Shown piece by piece: positions 56,457 through 64,000 of a stretch of 64,000 nucleotides of DNA. The notes beneath the pieces were generated by a model that was not told where the DNA came from, searched no databases, and saw only the letters and a program-made list of their open reading frames with translations. Numbering within the stretch: position 1 is the first letter of the stretch; every line of letters begins with the position of its first letter. Source of the DNA: Vibrio sp. RE86 (lineage in GTDB: Bacteria; Pseudomonadota; Gammaproteobacteria; Enterobacterales; Vibrionaceae). A program made the position numbers and the translations under genes. Location: assembly GCF_013114545.1 (NCBI RefSeq), contig NZ_VTXI01000003.1, positions 62,001 to 126,000 on the forward strand, given 5' to 3'.

Positions 56457-57728
56457 TTAAGCTTGAGCAGTTTTAACTTCTACTTCCGCTTCTTCTTTAC
56501 CGATTTCACCTTCAGTTTTCGCAACGATTGTGTTCACCGCTGTGTCACCTACTACGTTAGAAGACGTACAGAACATATCGTTGATACGGTCTACTGCTGC
56601 GATAATTGCAAGACCTTCTGGTGGAAGACCTAGTTGGTGAAGAAGAACACCCACCATTACAACACCACCACCAGGAACACCACCAGCACCAATAGATAGA
56701 AGCAGGATAGTTAGACCAAGAGTAAATACATCAGCCGTGTTGATTGGTTGACCAAACGCGTTTGCTACAAAGATAGTTGCTAGTGCGATGTAGATAGATA
56801 CACCAGACATGTTCATTGTTGCACCTAGTGGTACACCGAAACCTGCCACTGACTTAGACACTTGCAGTTTTTCAGTCAAAGTGCGCATTGTAACTGGAAT
56901 TGTCGCGTTCGAGCTTGCTGTTGATAGAGAGAATAGGATCTGCTCACGAGTTGCACGTAGGAACGTTTTAGGAGAAGTACCTGTCGCAATACCTACCGCT
57001 GTTGGGTAGAACACGAAAATCCAGAACACAAGCATAGCAATAACCAGTGCTACGTAGCCCGCTACAGACATAAGCGTGTTTGCATCTAGTGTCGCACCTA
57101 GTTGAATCATTAGAGCGAATACACCGTATGGCGCTAGGCTCATTACTAGGCCAACCAGCTTCATCATGATTTCATTCGCCATCTTGAACGTACGGATAGC
57201 TGGGCCGCCACGTGAATCAAGCGCTTGAATTGCAAGACCTGTCAGGATTGCCATGAAGATGATTTGCAACATGTCGCCATTCGCAAACGCTTGAACTGGA
57301 TTGCTTGGTACGATGTTAACAACAAGAGAGAAAATGTCAGGTGTTTCAGTCGTTGTCAGCTTCACTGACTCTGAAATAGTACCCGCAAGGTTTGCATCTG
57401 CACCCGGTTGGAAGATCATGCCAATAGTTAGTGCAGCAGTAATCGCGATGATGGTGTTAATAATGTATAGAGCAAAGGTTTTACCACCAAGACGACCAAA
57501 TGCAGTGATGTCTTTTAGATCAACGATACCACACACAATCGATACGTAGACCAAAGGAACTACAAGCAGTTTAATCAAAGATACAAACATACCACCAGCG
57601 CCTTCCGCAGCACCAAGAAGGTAAGTATCAAAGATAGCAACGCCACTGAATAAGTACTGAATTGCTGTACCGATCAGTAGACCAGCAAACAAGCCTACAA
57701 AAATCTTGCTTGAAAGCGATTTATCCAT
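56457..57728 (-). CDS. dicarboxylate/amino acid:cation symporter (DAACS family)
   Basis: A 423-residue membrane transporter of the GltP/DctA/GltT family. Signatures are LIKLLVVPLVYVSIVCGI, the serine-rich hairpin-loop region FSLSTASSNATIPVTM, GVPLGATMNMSGVSIY (NMDGT equivalent) and VDRINDMFCTSSNVVGDT (substrate-binding helix). Which amino or dicarboxylic acid it carries is not evident. Two ATGs are adjacent; the second, at 57728, suits the GGAG ribosome site better. It has its own terminator and stands between grpE and dnaK, where many Vibrio have none. Confidence 0.92.
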   Translation of the reverse strand: MDKSLSSKIFVGLFAGLLIGTAIQYLFSGVAIFDTYLLGAAEGAGGMFVSLIKLLVVPLVYVSIVCGIVDLKDITAFGRLGGKTFALYIINTIIAITAALTIGMIFQPGADANLAGTISESVKLTTTETPDIFSLVVNIVPSNPVQAFANGDMLQIIFMAILTGLAIQALDSRGGPAIRTFKMANEIMMKLVGLVMSLAPYGVFALMIQLGATLDANTLMSVAGYVALVIAMLVFWIFVFYPTAVGIATGTSPKTFLRATREQILFSLSTASSNATIPVTMRTLTEKLQVSKSVAGFGVPLGATMNMSGVSIYIALATIFVANAFGQPINTADVFTLGLTILLLSIGAGGVPGGGVVMVGVLLHQLGLPPEGLAIIAAVDRINDMFCTSSNVVGDTAVNTIVAKTEGEIGKEEAEVEVKTAQA

Positions 57729-57957
57729 CATTCATCTCCAGAATGTTGTGTTTATAAATTATGTTTTTATAGATAATTCCGCCACTATTCTGGGCGGAGT
57801 TCGCACATAATACACACAAAAGTTACAAAATAAAGATTTTGTTTACGATAGTGTTACAACTTTCAAATTGGAAATAAATTTTATAGAACAACTTGATTAC
57901 AAGATTTATCCACTGCATCAACTAGTTAATTGGTTGAAATTCCCTTTACCGTACAAA

Positions 57958-57990
57958 CAAAAAAAGAGAGCCAATTTAGGCTCTCTTTTT
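57958..57990 (-). terminator. terminator of grpE
   Basis: A perfect stem AAAAAGAGAGCC/GGCTCTCTTTTT with a 6-nt loop, just after the grpE stop on the minus strand. Confidence 0.9.
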
Positions 57991-58011
57991 AAAAGTTAGA
58001 TCTCGGTTAGA

Positions 58012-58608
58012 TTATTTAGAAACCATAACCATTGCTGGGCGAATCACACGACCATTCAACTCATAACCTTTCTGCATCACGAACATAACCGTGTTTGGCT
58101 CATGATCTGGGCTTTCTTGAATAGACATCGCTTGATGCAGTTCAGGGTTGAATGCTTCACCTTCAGGGTTAATCTCTTTCAAACCGTTTTTGCTCAGCGT
58201 ATCTTGGAAAGTCTTGTGCGTAAGCTCAACACCTTCAAGAATCGGTTTAACCACTTCGTTTTCTGCGTCAGCCGCTTGAATAGCACGCTCAAGGTTATCA
58301 ATAACTGGCAGTAGTTCTTCAGCAAACTTGTTTAGTGCAAACTTGCGTGCTTTGTCGATTTCAGTTTCAGTACGACGACGCATGTTCTCTACTTCCGCTT
58401 TTGCACGTAGAACGCTGTCTTGCTGATCTTTCACTTTCGTTTCGCTTGAAAGAAGCGCAGCTTCTAGTTGAGCAATCTTAGCGTCTTTTTCATCACCAAT
58501 TTCTTCAAGCTCAGCTTCTGCTTCTTGTGCAGCCGCCTCTACTTTTTCAGCCTCTTCGATGATTTGATCCAGCTCTTCTTCTGTAACTTTGTTTTCTTCG
58601 TTGCTCAT
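58012..58608 (-). CDS. grpE: nucleotide exchange factor GrpE
   Basis: It releases ADP from DnaK. The protein has 198 residues from the ATG at 58608 ([22 protein letters not shown]), with TCTGGAG before it; upstream in-frame codons overlap the leader. An acidic N-terminal coiled coil leads to [43 protein letters not shown], the GrpE signature, and a C-terminal beta domain ([18 protein letters not shown]). It is under a sigma-32 promoter and is a single-gene unit here. Confidence 0.97.
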   Translation of the reverse strand: MSNEENKVTEEELDQIIEEAEKVEAAAQEAEAELEEIGDEKDAKIAQLEAALLSSETKVKDQQDSVLRAKAEVENMRRRTETEIDKARKFALNKFAEELLPVIDNLERAIQAADAENEVVKPILEGVELTHKTFQDTLSKNGLKEINPEGEAFNPELHQAMSIQESPDHEPNTVMFVMQKGYELNGRVIRPAMVMVSK

Positions 58609-58703
58609 GATATCTCCAGAATTCATATCTACTGGTACCCAATACATCACGTTTATCGTATTGAGTTACACAAAAACTCGCATAAATAGCTAACTTGCCA
58701 TTA

Positions 58704-58731
58704 TTATGGGGATGAAGATTGTCGATTCAAG
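58704..58731 (-). promoter_or_regulatory. sigma-32 promoter of grpE
   Basis: On the minus strand there is a -35 CTTGAAT, a 13-bp spacer and a -10 CCCCATAA, a strong match to the heat-shock consensus, 95 bp upstream of grpE and 22 bp before the divergent nadK start. Confidence 0.85.
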
Positions 58732-58752
58732 CCTATTTGGTGCGGAAAACCT

Positions 58753-59637
58753 ATGAAAAAACCTTTTGAAGTGATCGCTATCATCGGAAAACCTAGAGAT
58801 CAGCAAGCAATCGCCACCCATAGAGAGCTCTATAGCTGGCTAACTGCAGAGGGTTATAAGGTTTACATTGATGATCGTTTGAGTGAAATTTTAGATGATA
58901 TTCCTCAAGATGACTTTGCGAGCTTAATTCAACTCGGTCGCAGTGCTGACCTAGCGATTGTCGTCGGTGGTGACGGGAACATGCTTGGTGCAGCGCGCGT
59001 TTTGTCACGTTTCGATATTTCAGTCATAGGTGTGAACCGTGGAAACTTAGGCTTTCTTACCGATCTCAATCCTGAAGATTTTCAATCTGCACTCAAAAAA
59101 GTGCTCGAAGGCGAGTTCATCGAAGAAGAGCGTTTCCTATTGGAAGCAGAAGTACATCGCCACGGCCAAGTAAAAAGCCACAACGCTGCCCTCAACGAAG
59201 CAGTCCTCCACCCGGGGCAAGTCGCCCACATGATTGAATTTGAAGTCTATATTGATGATAGCTTTGCGTTTTCATTGCGTGCAGACGGCCTAATCGTTTC
59301 AACACCAACAGGCTCTACCGCTTACTCATTATCCGGTGGTGGTCCGATTCTGTCGCCAAGCCTCAATGCGATTTCACTTGTCCCAATGTTCCCTCACACC
59401 TTATCGAGCCGTCCTTTGGTCGTTGATGGAAACCGCCGTATTAAACTGCTGGTCTCGCCAGATAATCGCGGTACACAAGAAGTGGGATGTGACGGCCAAG
59501 TCTCTTTACCTGTATCACCAGGTGATGAAGTGCATATTTACCAAAGCCCAAACATCTTAAAACTGATCCACCCTAAAGATTACAGCTACTACCATGTACT
59601 GCGTAACAAGCTTGGTTGGTCTAGTAAGTTGTTCTAA
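58753..59637 (+). CDS. nadK: NAD kinase
   Basis: It phosphorylates NAD to NADP. The protein has 294 residues. The motifs [16 protein letters not shown] (GGDG) and the NE/D and substrate loops [33 protein letters not shown] are diagnostic. It is divergent from grpE and precedes recN, as in E. coli. It ends in its own terminator. Confidence 0.98.
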   Translation: MKKPFEVIAIIGKPRDQQAIATHRELYSWLTAEGYKVYIDDRLSEILDDIPQDDFASLIQLGRSADLAIVVGGDGNMLGAARVLSRFDISVIGVNRGNLGFLTDLNPEDFQSALKKVLEGEFIEEERFLLEAEVHRHGQVKSHNAALNEAVLHPGQVAHMIEFEVYIDDSFAFSLRADGLIVSTPTGSTAYSLSGGGPILSPSLNAISLVPMFPHTLSSRPLVVDGNRRIKLLVSPDNRGTQEVGCDGQVSLPVSPGDEVHIYQSPNILKLIHPKDYSYYHVLRNKLGWSSKLF

Positions 59638-59651
59638 ATCCTCACCATCTT

Positions 59652-59680
59652 AAAAAGTCGGCTATTTAGCCGGCTTTTTT
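59652..59680 (+). terminator. terminator of nadK
   Basis: A stem AAAGTCGGCT/AGCCGGCTTT with a 4-nt loop, followed by a T run. Confidence 0.9.
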
Positions 59681-59760
59681 CGTTAAGACATTAGAGACCA
59701 CCTAGTCACTTAAAACCTCAACTCTGATCCTTCTCACAAAAAATTCCACCTGTGACTTTA

Positions 59761-59776
59761 CTGTATAAAGAAACAG
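59761..59776. promoter_or_regulatory. LexA box 1 upstream of recN
   Basis: CTGTATAAAGAAACAG has the perfect CTGT-N8-ACAG core of an SOS box, 51 bp upstream of the recN ATG. Confidence 0.85.
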
Positions 59777-59782
59777 TATATA

Positions 59783-59798
59783 CTGATCTTATACACAG
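59783..59798. promoter_or_regulatory. LexA box 2 upstream of recN
   Basis: CTGATCTTATACACAG has one mismatch to CTGT-N8-ACAG. It lies 22 bp from box 1 (about two helical turns), so LexA may bind cooperatively, as at E. coli recN. Confidence 0.65.
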
Positions 59799-59826
59799 TA
59801 TTGTTCATTTAAACAGGTACAACAAA

Positions 59827-61491
59827 ATGCTGGCTCATCTAAGCGTTAATAATTTTGCAATTGTTAAGTCTCTACAGCTAGAGCTATCCAAAGGAATGAC
59901 AACCATCACTGGTGAAACTGGCGCGGGTAAATCCATCGCTATTGACGCTCTTGGTTTATGTTTAGGCGGGCGCGCGGAAGCCAGCATGGTACGACAAGGG
60001 GAAGAAAAGACCGAAGTAAGTGCGGCCTTTTCCCTAGAGAACAACATCAACGCAACACGTTGGTTAGAAGATAACGATCTACTTGACGGTAATGACTGCA
60101 TATTACGTCGTATCATCAGCAAAGAAGGTCGCTCTAGAGCATTTATCAACGGCAGCCCTGTTCCACTTTCACAGCTTAAATCACTGGGTCAGCTACTGAT
60201 CAACATTCATGGTCAGCATGCACACCACCAGCTAATGAAAAGTGAATACCAAATGGCAATGCTTGACCAATATGCAGGCCACTCTAATTTACTTAAGAGC
60301 ACTCGCAACGCCTACCAAACTTGGCGACAAGCAGACAACAGCTTAAAACAATTGAAAGAGAACAGCGCGGCAAACTTGGCTCAAAAGCAGCTACTTGAAT
60401 ACCAAATCAAAGAGCTTAACGAACTTTCTTTGGGAGAGGACGAATATGAAGAACTCGAACAAGAACACAAGCGACTATCCAACAGTGGCGAACTTGCCTC
60501 TACCTGCCAACAAGCCATCGAGCTTATTTACGAAGGTGAAGAAGTTAACGCGCTTGGTATTTTGCAAACAGCCAATCACTCCTTAATCCAATTAGCAGAG
60601 CTAGACGAAAAATTATCAGAACTACCGAACATGGTGGCAGAAGCGATTATTCAACTGGAAGAAGCCAACGCGGAGTTACGCAACTACCTCGATAACATCG
60701 ACGTAGACCCTGCGCGTATGGTTTATGTTGAAAAACGTTTTTCTAAAGTGATGTCGATGGCAAGAAAGCACCACGTTATGCCTGACGAGCTTTACCAACA
60801 CCATCAAGATCTATTGGCTCAAATTGAAGCCCTCGACTGTTCTGATGAAAGACTTGAAGAGATTGAGCAAGAGGTAGAAGCGAAGTACCAACACTTCTTA
60901 GTTACAGCGGAGAAACTGCATAAATCTCGCACTCGTTACGCCAAAGAACTTAATAAGCTGATCACTGCAAGTATGCACGAACTGAGTATGGAGAAAGCGC
61001 AATTTAGCATCGAAGTGAACAACGAAGGTATGCACCCATCACCACTAGGTATGGACGCTGTTTGTTTTGTGGTATCAACCAACCCAGGCCAACCAATGCA
61101 ACCTATCGCGAAAGTGGCGTCTGGTGGTGAGCTGTCCCGAATATCTCTCGCGATCCAAGTCATCACCGCTCAGAAAGTCGATACACCAAGTTTGATTTTC
61201 GATGAAGTGGATGTAGGTATTAGTGGCCCAACCGCTGCTGTTGTCGGCAAGATGCTACGCAAGCTAGGAGACTCGACGCAGGTACTTTGTGTGACTCACT
61301 TACCTCAAGTAGCAGGTTGCGGTCACCAACAATTGTTCGTCGCTAAGCAGACAAAAGCAGGAAAAACAGAAACTCAAATGCGTCGCTTAGACAATGAACA
61401 ACGTGTCTCTGAACTCGCGCGCTTACTAGGCGGCAGTGAAATCACCGATTCCACCCTAGCGAATGCCAAAGAGCTACTTATTGCCGCTTAA
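59827..61491 (+). CDS. recN: DNA repair protein RecN
   Basis: An SMC-like ATPase for repair of double-strand breaks. The protein has 554 residues from the ATG at 59827 ([20 protein letters not shown]); an open frame upstream spans the SOS boxes and is not coding. Walker A is [12 protein letters not shown]. Two long coiled-coil parts flank the centre, and the C-terminal ATPase lobe has [16 protein letters not shown] (signature) and [23 protein letters not shown] (Walker B). Expression should be SOS-induced through the two LexA boxes. Confidence 0.98.
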   Translation: MLAHLSVNNFAIVKSLQLELSKGMTTITGETGAGKSIAIDALGLCLGGRAEASMVRQGEEKTEVSAAFSLENNINATRWLEDNDLLDGNDCILRRIISKEGRSRAFINGSPVPLSQLKSLGQLLINIHGQHAHHQLMKSEYQMAMLDQYAGHSNLLKSTRNAYQTWRQADNSLKQLKENSAANLAQKQLLEYQIKELNELSLGEDEYEELEQEHKRLSNSGELASTCQQAIELIYEGEEVNALGILQTANHSLIQLAELDEKLSELPNMVAEAIIQLEEANAELRNYLDNIDVDPARMVYVEKRFSKVMSMARKHHVMPDELYQHHQDLLAQIEALDCSDERLEEIEQEVEAKYQHFLVTAEKLHKSRTRYAKELNKLITASMHELSMEKAQFSIEVNNEGMHPSPLGMDAVCFVVSTNPGQPMQPIAKVASGGELSRISLAIQVITAQKVDTPSLIFDEVDVGISGPTAAVVGKMLRKLGDSTQVLCVTHLPQVAGCGHQQLFVAKQTKAGKTETQMRRLDNEQRVSELARLLGGSEITDSTLANAKELLIAA

Positions 61492-61666
61492 CTTCAATTT
61501 GAGGAGTCAAAGTTCCATTTGTTAAGAAATTTTGACTCCAGTTTGCAACCAAATTCAAAAATCATGGTCTGAAACAATTCAAAACGCTCTCAGCTTTTTA
61601 CTTTGGCGCCTAGCTTGTTTATTATCGGCTGAGTTTTAGAATTTATCAGTTACAAAGAATTTAAGT

Positions 61667-62026
61667 ATGCAATTTAAAAAGTGGCTTATCGCTGTTCCAC
61701 TCGCTATGACAATGCTGACAGGCTGCTCCCTTCTCGAAAAGCTGGTATATCGCATTGATATCAACCAAGGTAACTATGTCGAGCAGTCAGCTGTAGAACA
61801 GCTTAAGTTTGGTATGACTAAAGGACAAGTTCGTTATGTGATGGGCTCACCTATGCTCATTGAAAACGGCTACCCTGACACTTGGTACTACATCTACCAT
61901 CACACAGAAGGTCATAACGATTCTGTACAAAAGAACTTAATCGTAAATTTCAATGGCGAAGGGCAGCTAGTCGATATTTCTGGTGACTTCCCTGCAAGTA
62001 CTGAGTTTTTTGAGAGCATCAACTAG
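61667..62026 (+). CDS. bamE: outer membrane assembly lipoprotein BamE (SmpA)
   Basis: A small lipoprotein of the BAM complex that inserts outer membrane proteins. The protein has 119 residues. The signal ends in the lipobox LTGC (Cys20), followed by [44 protein letters not shown], the BamE core, and [12 protein letters not shown]. It keeps the standard place between recN and the convergent rnfH-ratA genes. Confidence 0.97.
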   Translation: MQFKKWLIAVPLAMTMLTGCSLLEKLVYRIDINQGNYVEQSAVEQLKFGMTKGQVRYVMGSPMLIENGYPDTWYYIYHHTEGHNDSVQKNLIVNFNGEGQLVDISGDFPASTEFFESIN

Positions 62027-62043
62027 TACTAATGAAACACTAT

Positions 62044-62071
62044 AAAGGCTGACGCATGCGTCAGCCTTTTT
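62044..62071. terminator. terminator of bamE (bidirectional)
   Basis: A perfect palindrome GGCTGACGCATGCGTCAGCC flanked by AAA and TTTTT. It lies between convergent bamE and rnfH. Confidence 0.85.
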
Positions 62072-62120
62072 CATTTGAACTCGTAAAGCGTTTGAGTGAG
62101 TTTTTCAGAAATGAGGCTCG

Positions 62121-62477
62121 TTATGCCTCTTCCTTTCTCAATGGATTTTTCTTTCCACCCGTCACAGGATCAGCATTACCCGCCGCTTTTGCTTGTTCTG
62201 CGCGCTTTCTGCGAATCTCTTTTGGATCAGCCAGTAATGGCCGGTAGATTTCAATACGATCTTTATCTTGAATCGTCGCATCAAGCTTAACGTTGCGGCT
62301 AAATACGCCAACTTTATTCGTTTTCAGATCAATCTCAGGGTAAAGCTCCAAAACACCTGATTGTGCAATGATCTCTTCGACGGTCATTTCTTTGTTTACA
62401 ACCAAGGTAAACACACGTTGCTCTTGCGGAAGTGCATAAACCACTTCTACATGAATCATGTCAGACTCAATACTCAT
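62121..62477 (-). CDS. rnfH: RnfH family protein (RatB/YfjF)
   Basis: A small ubiquitin-like (beta-grasp) protein of 118 residues: [18 protein letters not shown], then [58 protein letters not shown]. The ATG at 62477 overlaps the ratA stop by 11 nt; an internal ATG at 62459 is equally usable. It is the partner of ratA. The role is unclear despite the name, which comes from some rnf loci. Confidence 0.9.
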   Translation of the reverse strand: MSIESDMIHVEVVYALPQEQRVFTLVVNKEMTVEEIIAQSGVLELYPEIDLKTNKVGVFSRNVKLDATIQDKDRIEIYRPLLADPKEIRRKRAEQAKAAGNADPVTGGKKNPLRKEEA

Positions 62478-62910
62478 AAACTGGGTACACCTGCTTAGCA
62501 CGTTTTGTAAAAGCATTAACCATGTTACTGGTCAGCTCGTTGAAAACCTTTCCAAAGGCCATCTCAATCATCTTGCTTGAGAATTCAAACTCCAATTTAA
62601 GTTCTACCTTACAAGCTTGATCATCCAGAGGGGTAAAGAACCAACCTCCTTTTAAGGTTTTGAACGGCCCATCAACAAGGTTCATGATAATGGCTTCACC
62701 ACTCACTAACTCGTTTGATGTGGTAAATGTTTTGCTAATCCCTGCTTTTGCTACATCAACCGAAGCGACCATGGCATTTGGGTTTGATTCAATCACACGT
62801 GAACCCGAGCAACCTGGTAAGAACTCAGGGTAACTCGCAACATCATTCACCAGATTGAACATCTGCTCGGCACTAAACGACACCAATGCAGAACGGCTGA
62901 CTTGCTTCAT
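62467..62910 (-). CDS. ratA: RatA family START/SRPBCC protein (YfjG, CoqD/Coq10-like)
   Basis: A 147-residue protein of the SRPBCC (START) fold: [37 protein letters not shown], and a C-terminal [36 protein letters not shown]. coli RatA was reported to block 70S formation, while homologues (Coq10) bind ubiquinone and help respiration; which applies here is open. It is divergent from smpB and overlaps rnfH. Confidence 0.93.
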   Translation of the reverse strand: MKQVSRSALVSFSAEQMFNLVNDVASYPEFLPGCSGSRVIESNPNAMVASVDVAKAGISKTFTTSNELVSGEAIIMNLVDGPFKTLKGGWFFTPLDDQACKVELKLEFEFSSKMIEMAFGKVFNELTSNMVNAFTKRAKQVYPVYEY

Positions 62911-63028
62911 ATTGATTCCTCTTCACATCTGCTTGAACCTCAAGCATGATGCAATTTTACTTTTATTTGCACTCAGCGCAAATAAAGGGATTTCCTAACT
63001 TAAATCCTAACCGTATAATGCAGCTATT

Positions 63029-63514
63029 ATGGCAAAGAAAAAATCTAAACAAAAAGCGGGTAGCAATACCATCGCTGTTAATAAGAAAGCTCGCCACGAA
63101 TATTTTATCGATGATGAAATTGAAGCCGGCATGGAGCTACAAGGCTGGGAAGTTAAGGCACTTCGCGAAGGCAAAGCAAATATCGCAGAAAGCTACGTCT
63201 TTATGCGTGACGGCGAAGCCTTTGTCAGTGGCATGACTATTACTCCACTTCAACAAGCATCGACTCACGTTGTCGCGAACCCGACACGTGTTCGTAAACT
63301 ACTTATGAGCCGTCGCGAGTTAGATAACCTGTTAGGTCGTATCAATCGCGAAGGTATGACGTTAGCTGCGCTTTCACTATACTGGTCTCGCTCTTGGGTG
63401 AAGATGAAAATCGGTGTGGCGAAAGGTAAGAAGCTGCACGATAAACGTACTGATCTTAAAGAAAAAGATTGGGCTCGTGAAAAAGCGCGCGTAATGAAGA
63501 GTTCACTGCGCTAA
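63029..63514 (+). CDS. smpB: SsrA-binding protein SmpB
   Basis: It binds the tRNA-like domain of tmRNA and brings it to stalled ribosomes. The protein has 161 residues. The oligonucleotide-binding core includes [37 protein letters not shown] and [14 protein letters not shown], and the C-terminal basic tail is [26 protein letters not shown], which mimics the tRNA anticodon arm. It stands 67 bp before its RNA partner. Confidence 0.98.
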   Translation: MAKKKSKQKAGSNTIAVNKKARHEYFIDDEIEAGMELQGWEVKALREGKANIAESYVFMRDGEAFVSGMTITPLQQASTHVVANPTRVRKLLMSRRELDNLLGRINREGMTLAALSLYWSRSWVKMKIGVAKGKKLHDKRTDLKEKDWAREKARVMKSSLR

Positions 63515-63539
63515 TATTGAGCACTTAAACGCACAAGGC

Positions 63540-63567
63540 TAGACAGGTTACACTTTTCTGGTACTAT
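63540..63567 (+). promoter_or_regulatory. ssrA promoter
   Basis: A -35 TAGACA, a 16-bp spacer and a -10 TACTAT give a start near 63574, about 8 nt before the mature 5' end, fitting RNase P trimming. Confidence 0.6.
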
Positions 63568-63581
63568 GCGAAGAACACTTT

Positions 63582-63948
63582 GGGGCTGATTTAGGATTCG
63601 ACAGGAATTTTGCAGTCTGAGGTGCATGCCGTGGGGCGGTTGGCCACGTAAAAAGCCGCAAAAAAATAGTCGCAAACGACGAAAACTACGCACTAGCAGC
63701 TTAATAACCTGCTCAGAGCTCTCTCGCCCTAGCTTTCGCACGTAAGACGGGGACCAACGAGAGATCAAACCCAAACGCGCTAGCCCGGATTCTCCCGCCT
63801 GAGAGATGAACGGCGAAATTTAATTCAGGATAGTCATTTACTAGCGTGTCGGTTCGCAGGTACTTGGTGAATTTAAAGATCGACTAAGCATGTAGTACCA
63901 ATGATGAATGGTTTTTGGACGCGGGTTCAACTCCCGCCAGCTCCACCA
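63582..63948 (+). ncRNA. ssrA: transfer-messenger RNA (tmRNA)
   Basis: A 367-nt RNA that rescues stalled ribosomes and tags the nascent chain. The 5' end GGGGCTGATTTAGGATTCGAC and the 3' end GGGTTCAACTCCCGCCAGCTCCACCA form the tRNA-Ala-like part with encoded CCA. The tag reading frame starts with the resume codon GCA at 63672 and reads ANDENYALAA followed by two stop codons. Pseudoknot regions lie between. The 3' end of ssrA is a known integration site for islands in Vibrio; here it is followed directly by a terminator. Confidence 0.98.
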
Positions 63949-63957
63949 AACGTTTGG

Positions 63958-63992
63958 AAAGGCGCTAACTCTTTGAGTTAGCGCCTTTTTTA
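63958..63992 (+). terminator. terminator of ssrA
   Basis: A perfect 12-bp stem AGGCGCTAACTC/GAGTTAGCGCCT around a TTT loop, followed by a T run. Confidence 0.9.
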
Positions 63993-64000
63993 TTTTCTAT

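Noticed and set aside
59752-59826. 25 extra N-terminal codons in frame with recN
   Set aside because: They overlap both LexA boxes, and RecN proteins begin at [13 protein letters not shown].
63511-63774. 87-codon frame antisense to ssrA
   Set aside because: The locus is a structural RNA with all tmRNA features.

Overview
This 64 kb window is ordinary chromosomal DNA from a member of the genus Vibrio. The evidence is the gene content and order (sdhCDA/gltA, seqA-pgm, fldA-fur, nagE/nagA-nagC, purMN, purL/mltF, grpE/dnaK/dnaJ, nadK-recN-bamE-smpB-ssrA), the 883-residue Vibrio-type chitobiase, several Vibrio-typical small families (DUF2788, DUF3149, DUF3622, DUF1853, YaeP, DUF4250) and a tmRNA tag reading ANDENYALAA. 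The species cannot be fixed from the sequence alone; a Harveyi-clade Vibrio is a reasonable guess.

Layout. 1-4013: TCA-cycle genes, with sdhCDA leftward (sdhA cut by the window edge) and gltA rightward, separated by a regulatory region with two ArcA-like direct repeats. 4034-10938: an accessory block consisting of a GntR/FCD regulator, a divergent tripartite tricarboxylate transporter (TctC-TctB-TctA), a gamma-glutamyltransferase-family amidohydrolase and two half-size CHR-family transporters, closed by a 178-bp MITE-like inverted-repeat element. 10944-19640: housekeeping genes (Nif3 family, DUF1853, pgm, seqA, ybfF, DUF2788, fldA, DUF4442, fur, glnS). 19904-33569: a zone of amino-sugar and nitrogen nutrition (nagE, nagA, nagC, an antiporter, asnB, a peptide transporter, the chitobiase chb, a TraB/GumN protein). 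33570-34434: a repeat-rich spot with tRNA-Pro(TGG), two 113-bp tandem repeats that each carry a tRNA 3' end, and a 46-residue membrane protein behind an FNR-like site. 34591-46515: smrA, rluF, upp, purM-purN, small conserved genes, purL and mltF. 46739-52826: a 45-residue very basic protein, tadA, an AbgT transporter and a type IV minor-pilin operon facing a pilE-like gene. 52891-59637: the heat-shock genes dnaJ, dnaK and grpE (with an amino-acid/dicarboxylate symporter between grpE and dnaK) and divergent nadK. 59827-64000: recN (two LexA boxes), bamE, rnfH-ratA, smpB and ssrA.

How the parts work together. Chitobiase releases GlcNAc from chitin oligomers, NagE imports and phosphorylates it, NagA deacetylates it, and NagC represses the set; two NagC-like dyads flank a near-perfect CRP site between nagE and nagA. 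PurR-like boxes precede both purM and purL. Three sigma-32 promoters precede grpE and dnaK. SmpB and tmRNA form the trans-translation pair. The least understood parts are the GntR-Tct-GGT-CHR block, the tRNA-Pro-derived repeats, the FNR-linked DUF3149 gene and the small basic protein at 46739.
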